Below are positions 37,715-47,500 of a stretch of DNA of 64,000 bases, piece by piece. Position 1 is the first letter of the stretch, and the number at the start of each line of letters is the position of its first letter. The DNA is from Tetragonia tetragonoides (taxonomy: Eukaryota; Streptophyta; Magnoliopsida; Caryophyllales; Aizoaceae). The stretch lies in assembly GCA_038025085.1 (NCBI GenBank), contig CM076151.1:9615001-9679000 (forward strand), given 5' to 3'. The notes beneath the pieces are model-generated. The model made no database searches. It was not told the origin of the DNA and was given only the letters and a program-made list of their open reading frames with translations. The translations under genes and the position numbers were made by a program.

Positions 37715-37891
37715 ATGGGGAATAAAAAGAAGGCGGCTTCAATATTTATCAGGCTTGTCTCTTCTGCTGGTACTGGTTTTTTTTACGTGACGAAGAAGAA
37801 CCCCAAAAAACTTACGGAGAAACTTGAGTTCCGAAAATACGACCCTCGAGTTAATCGCCATGTTCTATTTACAGAAGCCAAGATGAAATAG
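37715..37891 (+). CDS. Ribosomal protein bL33, mitochondrial-type (58 aa)
   Basis: A 58-residue [23 protein letters not shown], then [38 protein letters not shown]. This is the full length of plant nuclear bL33 proteins of the mitochondrial large subunit (Arabidopsis At3g06320/At5g18790 type). The motif RKYDPxxxRHVLFTExK is diagnostic. It has no cleavable presequence, as is usual for this small protein. A leader intron lies directly upstream. Too short for ordinary ORF length cut-offs and easily missed. Confidence 0.93.
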   Translation: MGNKKKAASIFIRLVSSAGTGFFYVTKKNPKKLTEKLEFRKYDPRVNRHVLFTEAKMK

Positions 37892-39472
37892 CCTAAACTT
37901 GTTGACATGCAAAATGCATCTTCTGTTCTATGCTTCATTGATAGTTGTAGCTGTTGCCTGATAGATCAACTGACATAAGTTGGACTAAAGGTTGCCATAC
38001 TTTAGGAGGTACTCTGCTTAATTCATGGTTTTGTGATGGTAACAAACATTATGCAGTAATGCTTGTATTGACTAGTTTTTGTATTACATCTGTGTATCAA
38101 TTAGACAGTTTGAATTCGTTCCGAACTATTCTTTTGGATCATCAGATTGTTAATTCCACTGATTCTGTCTCGAGTTACAATTTACACAGCTTTCAGGAAG
38201 CTTTCTATTCCAGATATTACCATGCTATTTCCGGTTCCTGCATCTAACTTCTGCAGAGCCCACCCTCAGTCCTCAAGCAATGCCTTCATATTTTCTGGGA
38301 ATAATGCAAGCATTCCCTTACCTGAACACAGGTATAGGTATAGTATAGTTGTAGTAGCTCCTCACTAGCCTTGGAATCGGATTGGAAATGGATCATTCAA
38401 CAGTTGCCCTGCTGCTGGAGGGCCAACCACTGGACGTACCTAGCTAACGACTCGTTTTGTTGGAGAGTGGGTACTGCTAATCAAGAGATGCTCCACCGAT
38501 TACGAGTATGGTCCCATAACCTTGACATTGAGGGTTCGATTCTTATCAAGACCTTTGAGCCTCATTCAAACCCAAAAAGAAGTATGAGTAGATATCCCAT
38601 GTCCACATTTTAGGGCATTAGGGGGCGGAGAATAAGGGGGGGAAATGTGTCAATTATAGAAAAAGACATTTATGTGTAGACGAAAGTTAATCTCTTTTTC
38701 CTTTAATGCTTTCATAGCATTTGAATGCCCTTTATCTTTCTTTCTCAACTTTATGTAGGATAAGGTTTAGTTAGAGTTATGATTCAAGTCAGAGTGAGTG
38801 AAGAGATGTGGTCATGTGCATTTGTTTGATTTTTGCTCATAATCTGCAATGCCTGTCGGCTGAAATTGCCCATCTGATGAATTCATTATGCTCCTTCCCA
38901 AATTCTTATCTTTGTTGTTGTTTCAAAAGGTGGATTGGAAGGGTGGTAACAATTTAGTGAGTAGAGGTAGAGATGGTAAAAAGGCGAGACTCGAGAGAGA
39001 GAAAAGTGTAATGTATATATTTCATGTAGAGAACTATTTTTATATGGAATTAAAGTAGAACAATTGTGATTGGAATTGGATACTTTTCAGTATAGAAATC
39101 ACGCAGTTTTTTAGTGCAGGTTTCGATGTCGTTCACGTGTATAAATTATAAATGAACTGAGTAGATGAAAGAACTTGAAGGAAAAATGGATTTTTTACCC
39201 ATGCGCATCCTCTATATTGTAGGAATCGAATAGAGAGGATTCCGTTCCATTATGATTACATTAGATAAAAATTTGGTGAAACTTACTTGTACTTGCACAA
39301 CTTATCGACCTTATGCCAAAAATTCTAGCCAGTTAATCCATGCGGGTTGATGTGATTGTGGATTAAATAATTAGCAAAAACACGCTTGGCGTCATTAGTC
39401 ATTTGCTTGAAATAGGGGAAACAAACATCACATTCCCTTGGCAACTTCATTTGTCACATTATCAGGTCTACC
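37892..39472. other. Intergenic region downstream of bL33
   Basis: No supported gene. Around 38.45-38.56 kb a segment ending tgagggttcgattcttatca resembles the B-box part of tRNA-derived SINEs, but no A box or tail was confirmed. Confidence 0.35.
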
Positions 39473-39480
39473 ATGATGGT

Positions 39481-40167
39481 TAGGGGTGAGCGCAACCCGG
39501 TATTCATGGGTATTGCACTACCCGGAATTGAAATTGGATCTACCGGTTCCTAATTTGTAGGAATTGGAATTGGAATTGGTTGCACCGGTTCCTAAATCTT
39601 AGGAATTGGAATAGGATCCACCGGGTACCCACCGGTTCCTGGGTACCCAAGTTCGCATTAAATCCAAATTTTCTTATTTTTTAAATCATATAAATATATA
39701 TTTTAATAATAAAAAATACCAATAAAAATATTACACTATAAATATTAGTTTCCAAAAATACCGCAAACAAAAAATCAAATACTACAATCAAAATACTTAA
39801 CATCGTAAATCAAAATTTAAATAACGTACACAATCATTTAATTATTAATATTGCAAATACAATCATTAAAAACATTAAAATTACAAATGGAAAATTTTAA
39901 ACTACTAACCTTACTAGAAAATCATCGTTCTTTATTTCTAACAAAAGAAAAAAATTCATTTAATTTTTTTACACTTGGTACCTAACCAGTTCCCCAACCA
40001 ATTTCGGTTCCCAAAAGTCAGGAATTGGAATTGAAATTGGTTGGTACCGATTCCTATTTTTGAGAAAAGAAATTGAAATTGGTTAGACCGGTTCCGATTC
40101 TGGAACCACCGGTTCCTAACCAATTCCGGTTCCGGTACTAGGTACCCGAAATTTCTACTCACCCCTA
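39481..40167. mobile_element. Non-autonomous hAT-like element, 687 bp
   Basis: Terminal inverted repeat taggggtgag / ctcaccccta, flanked by an 8-bp target duplication with one mismatch (atgatggt at 39473-39480, ataatggt at 40168-40175). Subterminal regions repeat accggttcc and ggaattggaattgg in both orientations, typical of transposase-binding arrays in hAT elements. AT-rich centre, no transposase. Confidence 0.75.
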
Positions 40168-40320
40168 ATAATGGTGACATCAAGAGGTCCCACATTTAAC
40201 ATTTTATCTCATTTCAATATTTTTATTACTAAAAAAGCCTAGAATCAAGGAGATCCCTTCCTTAATGTGATGATAATAAAATCAAAGGTAGTTTAATATT
40301 TCTAAATACAAAGCACCCAA

Positions 40321-40410
40321 GGCATATGTACGCAGTGGTAAAGCGTGGACCTATAAGAATAGTATTGAGGATCACTAATAAAAGGTTACAGATTCAATTT
40401 CTGACTATTA
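40321..40410 (+). repeat. Possible tRNA-derived SINE head
   Basis: gtacgcagtggtaaagcg resembles a Pol III A box and ggttacagattcaatttct a B box about 60 bp later. No poly(A)/T tail or target duplication was found because a different repeat follows directly. Confidence 0.3.
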
Positions 40411-40417
40411 TGGGTTT

Positions 40418-40690
40418 GTTTGATTCACCTTAATTTTACTTAAGTTCAGTTCAGTTCAGTCCAGTTCAGTTCATGTGTAACTTTATTACTCATATAACTT
40501 TTTATTCCGAAATAATTTCATGATGAAAATTATGTCCTCGGAAAGATCTCAAAGCATACTTTCAAATGAGTCCAATATTGACTATGTTTGGACGAATTTA
40601 AAATGGTTAACGGTCAAGTTCAAAAAATCAGTTCAATTAAGTTAAGTTAAGTTCAGATCAGTTTTATCCAGGTGAATCAAAGAGAGTCTA
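40418..40690. mobile_element. MITE-like element with TTCAGTTCAG ends, copy 1
   Basis: Begins tttgattcacctt and ends aggtgaatcaaa in inverted orientation, with inner ttaagttcagttcag / ctgatctgaactta. The middle (aactttttattccgaaataa... ttcaaatgagtccaatattga) recurs in copy 2 one kilobase away. Confidence 0.55.
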
Positions 40691-42003
40691 TGTTGCACAT
40701 ACATCTCACGACTGTTTTCTCCATAAGGACCTAAAACAAAATTCTTGAGGGCGCCTAAAAAAGCGTAATTTCTTTTATATTTATCGAACAAAATAAAATA
40801 TTACTACTACATTTTAGTGGCTAAATCAACCTCCCTTTTCTCTTCATTCACCCACAGGCGTGAGGTTGGTGAATTTCGGTCAACCAACTCGTAGAGTACT
40901 ATAATCATGATTAATTATGAAAAGTAGTAATTGCTTGAATTAGCTATGAAATGATGCAATTATGTAAACTTTTGATTGGATTGAAAATGAGAGACCTTCA
41001 TTCTAATAATATCAATTTGACATAAATAAATAAATAAAAAAGGATTAGATGAACATAAAAAGAGACAATTATAGTTTACAAAGCAGACTAATAATCATGC
41101 CTCCTGCCGAAAGAAATGACTAACAGGTTTTTGATCATCCATGGAAAATGGGAAAAGAAAAGGCATGACTCAATTCAGTATTTTGTTGTTTTTTTAACTG
41201 TAGTTTCATTTCAGGTTATAAAGACAAAAATAATGAGTGTTTATATGAGTATTGATCATTTAGAAGCATGCTTTCTGTATGTTTTCCACAGATAATCAAT
41301 TGGTAATTATTTCAATTATGGAACAGAGAAGACTAGTTATTAAGGTACTCAAGATCCCGTTCATGTTCGTCACCATCTAGCGGCAGAAATTTTATATAGG
41401 CTCTATTCTCCTCATCTTAAGTTCAGTTCATATGTAACTATATCTCTCAAATAACTTTTTATTGCGAAATAAATTTATGATGATAACTACGTCATTCGAA
41501 AGATTTCAAATCATATTTTCAAATGACTCTAATATTGAATATGGACGAGTTTTAAATTGTTAAAAATCAGGTTAAAATACTCTATTCAAATCAATTTTTT
41601 TTCAGTTGAAAAGAACGAATCTGTACTCGAGTGTAGAGGGTGGTGCGGTGGGGGTAAAGTTGAATAGTGTGTATACCTAATGAAAGCTTTACTAGCAGAA
41701 GTTATTGGCCTCGGGGACTTTTCGTAAAGGCATCATGAAAATAACAAGTAAAGATGTCAAAAAACAAAAACATTACAATGAAAAGTGATAATCTTATGGT
41801 TATCAAATCTTTTGCATGCAGAATAACTTATATCTTAAAAGATCTGGGAGTAAAATCCACATTTCCTTACTAATGTATAAGTCATCCAATATTTTATAGA
41901 AATTAATTCTATTGCGGATTTTATTGGTAACTATGGCCAGACTTGTCATAGACCGTCTCTTTGGTCGATCTCTTTTGACCCGTTTTTAACCTTATTATTA
42001 GAT
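40691..42003. other. Intergenic region, no gene
   Basis: AT-rich DNA around the second TTCAGTTCAG-type repeat. No ORF or RNA gene recognised outside that repeat. Confidence 0.4.
41418..41610. mobile_element. MITE-like element, diverged copy 2
   Basis: Shares with 40438-40640 the ordered blocks taagttcagttca, taactttttattncgaaata, ttcaaatgactctaatattga and gacgagttttaaat, at visibly reduced identity and without clear outer termini. Confidence 0.55.
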
Positions 42004-42298
42004 GGGTATTTTGCCTAAAACTACCTTCAGTTTAGCATTTTTTGAAAAAAACTACCTTACTTTCGCGATTTTGTGAAAAACTACCTTGTTTCCATTTTTT
42101 TTTTGCGAAAGACTACCATTTGACGGAAAAATGACTAACGGGGTTAACTTTGAGTATGAACAACTTGATTTGACCATAATACCCCTCATTTATGAACCAA
42201 AAACACGTGCCCCTCACGTGCCCTCTTTATTTATCAAAACATGAAGGAAACAAGAGATATTCGAACATCATCTTTTTATTCATTTAGATTACCAATCA

Positions 42299-42371
42299 GG
42301 GGATGTAGCTCAGATGGTAGAGCGCTCGCTTAGCATGCGAGAGGTACGGGGATCGATACCCCGCATCTCCA
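42299..42371 (+). tRNA. tRNA-Ala (anticodon AGC)
   Basis: 73 nt. Acceptor stem ggggatg pairs with catctcc (one G-U), discriminator A at 42371, D arm tagctcagatggtagagc, anticodon stem-loop ctcgc-ttAGCat-gcgag with AGC at 42332-42334, T arm cggggatcgataccccg. G3-U70, the alanine identity pair, is present. Followed by T-rich Pol III terminators (atttt at 42371-42375, then longer T runs). It lies inside the Mutator-like element at 42004-43763. Confidence 0.96.
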
Positions 42372-43203
42372 TTTTCTCTTTTCTTTTTTCTTTTTTGCCT
42401 TACTGATAGTTCTAAACGACCTTGCATTTTCTTCGAGTATTTTGGGCAGACAGTCTCATACAGCGGGAAGAAGGGCAGACAGTCACTTCAATTTTGAATC
42501 TCTTCTTTCTCCATCCTTCCAACATCCATTGATTCACTTTCCACCTCAACCCATTCATAATTATCGTCCCTCCATAGCAAGTTTACACCAGAAAAATAAA
42601 TCTCCATGAAACCTTCTCTCCCAGTGCCCAGAAACATCTGTCAAAAAATGAAATGCTCACACCCCCAGTACCCCACCAAACAAATGCAAACACTAAAATA
42701 AGAAATTCAATTCTCCATGAAATCGTGCTCTGCTCATTTTCAATTCTAACTTAAAACCCCCTTTACCGTTTCTTTGATCGATCCCCTTTTCGTCATCAAA
42801 TTTGGGGGTTTTTCGTCCCACCATTTTTACGAAGCTTCCTCACTCTATTCCTCTCCATTTTTCAATCATCCCCTTCCCTGTAAAACGTTAAAGAAGCTTG
42901 CCCACTTGTAACCTGCAGTTCAAATTCGTACACATTTGAAAGCATTAAACACGCAATTCCTTAAAGTTTTATGGTTTTCAAATCGATTGTATTATTCAGA
43001 GATTTAGGGTTTTATAATTGAAATCCACAGAGTTGGATTTTATTATTGAATTTCTCAAACAACTCTTTCGTTGAAGGTGAAGAAAAGAGGAACAATGGTC
43101 AACTTTGTCTTGATTTTTGCTGTTCTTTTGGTGGTTGGTGTGGGTGATGGCAGTGAAGAAAAGAGGAACAATGGTCAACTTCATCAACGCCTTCGACCGA
43201 GCT

Positions 43204-43240
43204 AGAGGTACAGGGCGAATGGCAATACCCTGCATCTCCA
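43204..43240 (+). pseudogene. Degenerate 3' half of a tRNA-Ala
   Basis: tagaggtacaggg ... ataccctgcatctcca repeats, with a few changes and a short insertion in the T loop, the variable loop, T arm and acceptor end of the intact tRNA-Ala 900 bp upstream (gagaggtacgggg ... ataccccgcatctcca). The 5' half is not recognisable. Confidence 0.5.
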
Positions 43241-43772
43241 CTCTGACATTTTTACCCCATTGCTACTCTTCTGGACACCTTGTATTTCATGACAATGATC
43301 TCGGCCATGTCAAAGAGCCAAGAGTTTTCTTTCTTTTTTTTTTTAATTTGAGTGGAGGTTATGCAAATTTTTAACATTCACTCATCCAAATAAATAAAAG
43401 CAAGTGTAGCAATTGGTGCTCATGTTTGTTTGATAGAGGAACAGAGCTAGTAGGGAGTGAGAAATCGAGGAGAGAGAAGGGGAAAAATGGGGGGAAATAA
43501 TAGGGGAAAAAAGGGGGGGAAATAAAAGGGGGGGAAAATAAAAGTGGGTAAAGAGAGGAAAATGATTTTGACTCAGTCAACTAACTTAAGTAAGGGGTAA
43601 TATGGTATTTTACACTCAAAGTTAACCCCGTTAGTCATTTTTCCGTCAAATGGTAGTCTTTCGCAAAAAAAAATGAAAACAAGGTAGTTTTTCACAAAAT
43701 CGCAAAAGTAAGGTAGTTTTTTCAAAAAGTGCTAAACCGAAGGTAGTTTTAGGCAAAAAACCCTTATTAGAT

Positions 43773-44529
43773 AGTAACGCTTTCGAAAATAATTCTCTAT
43801 AAGGATTCTCTCTTTATATAGGCCATTCTTAACCATTAAACGTACTTTACCAATAGGATCTGCTGACCTAGTGAATTATACCCCTACTCTTGGTGTACAG
43901 GTTGCGATTTGTTAATCAAAATGAGTTTTAAATTAGACCAATTTATCCAAAGCCACATGCAAATTTACCTTCTTATTCAAACCTCCTGGAAGAGGACTTC
44001 CGTCATCAACCACCACCATGGCGTTTAGTCAACTACTGTCACAAACAACATTTCTGAAAGTGCACCAAACTTACTTTACAGTTGCTATGTGAAATGAGCA
44101 GTTTTGGAATTGTGTATTCAACTCAATGATGTGCAATTAATCATTAAAAACAACTTTCAGACCAATTTATTGGACTTAATAGATCATCTAACTCTTATGA
44201 GAATGGACAGTGATAAAATTAATCACTGTGAAGCTTATTCAGTAAAAAGCAGAACTGAGAAGAATTCCTGCCATTTCCTTTCATTTCTGAATTCTCAGCA
44301 TTTCCATTAAATTTCATCATTTCATAATCAGCAAGCTGCATATTCTTACTTATTAACATAGATGAAACTATAAAAGAGAATGGTACCATAACCATCAATA
44401 CAAGCAAAGTGTGGCAATCGATATAGACCAAGTCAGGCAGATCCTATCGAATAGATAATAAGGTAGTCATAGTCCTACATCTTATTCATAATTTGATGAC
44501 ACAGATTTCAGCACAGTTTAGGAAGGTAG
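43773..44529. other. Intergenic / FKBP12 3' UTR
   Basis: No gene. The right part is probably the 3' UTR of FKBP12 (minus strand, stop at 44530). Confidence 0.4.
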
Positions 44530-47500
44530 TTACTGAGCGCTTAAGACTTCGATCTCAAACACCAAAACTGAGTTAGGCTGTATTCCCCAGGCAGGAAATC
44601 CACCTGCGCCGTAAGCATAGTCAGGAGAGCACTGCAAGGTTCAAACACGATAAACCAAATCAGCCTTCTCAGTGGCAAAGGGATTGTTCAAAACAAAAGT
44701 GGAACCACATATCTGATCTTAAAAAAGCAGCCAAAAGAATCAATGTTATATAGGTTAAAGAGCGGGCTTGTATCCCAGTTTTTTGCCCAATGATATGCCA
44801 ACTGCCAGTGTAGTGCCCTCTGAAGTCTATAAGATGAAAAGATATGTGCCCAGTTGCAGGTTGGCAATATCTAGAAACCCCATATACAGGGAGCTAAACA
44901 CTCGACAAACAACCATATATAACGTGGCACTCCAACAGGTCAAGTCAGTTTTCGTTTAGTTCCATTCAGGATCTGGTCTTTTAAGAGAAATGTACAAAAC
45001 TTCTTTCAACGATTGTGATAGGGAGGATATGATCCAGGTCAAGTTTAGAATGGGTCATCTCGGAGTTACGTTATGATACATCCCATTTAGAATAGCCTGA
45101 ATAAGTAGCCAAGTTTAAATCAGAGCTGATAACTCATCAAGGTTGGGCTTTGGTTCAACTTTGGCTTGGGCTTTGGTCACTCCTCACATGGAATCACTAG
45201 CAGTAGCAAGTAATAATTATGACGCCTGAATAAGTAGCCAAGTTTAAATCAGAGCTAATCACTCAGCTAGGTTGGGCTTGAAATCAGGTTTGGCTCTGGG
45301 CTTTGGTCACTCCTCAGTCCTCACATAATGAATAAAATAATAATGACTCTTCACTTTCAAAACCCAACTATTTTAGTTAAGATAGGGCTGGAATTAGAAT
45401 GTGAATTCTGAAGTTTGGTTTCTCGGGTTAGATAATAATTACCAGCTCCATCGCAACAACACATATATGGTACAACTACAAGGGTAGAACCAAACAGTCC
45501 AACACAACATAAAGTGGTGACAAAGGAATACAATGGAATTGAAACTTACTGTTAGCCGAGCAACTTCGCCCAATTGCATTCCCAACACACCTTCATCCCA
45601 TCCTAGAAGATCATATTCGAATAATATTTGATTAATGTCCAGTCTGATAAATGATACCGTAACAATATACCATACAGAGAAAAATAAGGTCACGTACCCA
45701 CTAGAAGCATTACCTTTTGCAGTAGATGCCATAACCAAGTAAGTTGAATTATCAGAGATCTTAAGAGTATGCATGTGCCATATAAGTTGACATTCCAATT
45801 ATACATCGGAATTGCTTAACGTAAATTCTAAATTACTAAACGAAAATATTTTTTTCGCAATATTTCCCAAAACACCCTTTTCATTTGCAAACCACCTTTC
45901 TCCTCCTTGTTCCTTTTTCTCCAAGAATTAACTCTCACAAAACTCTAATCAACATTGATGATTCTTTTGATCAATACCAAAATTTTGATGAAATTAATGA
46001 TAATATTTAAGTAACCAAGAATTTTTTTTTAATACATTCTGTAGGATTTTTGGGCCGTTTAAATGGAGGTTGGGTGGTTGAGGGAGTGGTGGCTAGGGTT
46101 TGACGACAGCAAGGTGAGAGGTTGCCTATGCCTCGTGGTTCGAAGACTTGGAACTGGACTTGGGGTTTGGACTGAGGTGACGGTGGGGGGTTGGGCTGAA
46201 TTGCGGTGACAGTGGGGCTGTGGGTGCGGGGCTGACAGGATGGAAGGCGGTTTCGGCTGACACAGAGGTGGGGTGTTGGCGGGGCTGAGGGGGAAGGGTG
46301 TGTGACTGGGTGGGGTGGTGGGCTGTCTTTGGGGGTTGTATTTTTTCCAGAAATTTTTTGATTTTATTTAATTTTGTTTTTTTTAGGGATTAATGGATTT
46401 GAGGGAATGGAGACTACTAGAGAGAAAACAGGGGTTAATGGGAAAGAAGTGATAGTATGTTAAGGGTAATTTTGGGAGAAATTTGCGATTTACGTTAAGC
46501 AATCCCCTTATACATATTCAAGTGCTAGATGACACCTCATTTCCACCAGTTGCCAACATTGGAATCACAAATGTACATCTTAGCAGAAGATACAAAGGGT
46601 AAGACTAGCTGAACTAACTAGCAAGCATCTTCTGATTTTATTTTAGGCCATCTCCTAATTAGAAGCAAATAATTATATGATAAAGCAGCTGGTTGACTCC
46701 CACCCAATGTATTAAAAGGCGCGAGGCGCAATGAGGCGATAGAGTCCATAGAGCCTAGAGCAAGGCGCAAGGCGAAGGCGCGCGCCTCAGTGCGCACTAG
46801 TGTATGGCAGAAAAAATGCTACTCCCTCCGTTTCCTTTTAAACTTCCTACTTGCTTTTTTGAGGTCAAACTTTGTAAATTTTGACCGTTAATATATAAAA
46901 ATTCAATATGAGTTATGATTTGAAATTATATGCATTAGATTCCTTTAAAAATGTATTTTCGTAATATCAAATTTTTACAAATTTTACTTGTATAATTTTA
47001 AATATATTAATGGTCAAAGTACCGCATTGGAGACCGTGAAAAAGCAAGTAGGAAGTTTAAAAGGAAACGGAGGGAGTATAAAATAAACGTTTTTTTTCAT
47101 CAAAATCTATCACAGGTGCGCCTCGGGTGCGCCTCACTGAAATCGCCTCGCCTCACCCTCAGAAAGCGATGGGTGCTGCGCCTCACGCCTAGGCCCGCCT
47201 CAGGCGCGCTTTTTAATACACTGCTCCCGCCAACCAATGGAGATATCAGTCATACAAATGAACTGTATTAAAAAAAAATTATGAAAGGATGCAGATCTAG
47301 ACAACAAAGTGACCTCAAATCACTTTACATATGGTTTCCTTGAAGGTAAGTAAGAGATTCCCCTAAGGGCTTCGTAGTGGGTGGCTAAAGGGAAGCCTGG
47401 TAAACCACTAAATCCATGAAACAAATTTACAATGGACTCCTATATGAGAAAACCCTACCGCTCCTCCCTAAACATAGACATCAATAAATCACTAGCAAAG

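Larger units (their letters stand above)
42004..43763. mobile_element. Mutator-like element (1760 bp) carrying a tRNA-Ala gene
   Basis: Long terminal inverted repeats, 42004-42155 and 43614-43763 (about 150 bp each, well over 90% alike by eye: ttttgcctaaaactaccttc, tgcgaaagactaccatttga, taacggggttaacttt). Flanked by a perfect 9-bp duplication, ttattagat, at 41995-42003 and 43764-43772. No transposase. The interior holds an intact tRNA-Ala(AGC), a degenerate second tRNA-Ala 3' half and other sequence that may be captured host DNA. A Pack-MULE-type structure. Confidence 0.88.

Noticed and set aside
38371..38613. 80-aa ORF and B-box-like gggttcgattctt
   Set aside because: No A box, tail or target duplication could be shown, so a SINE is not claimed.
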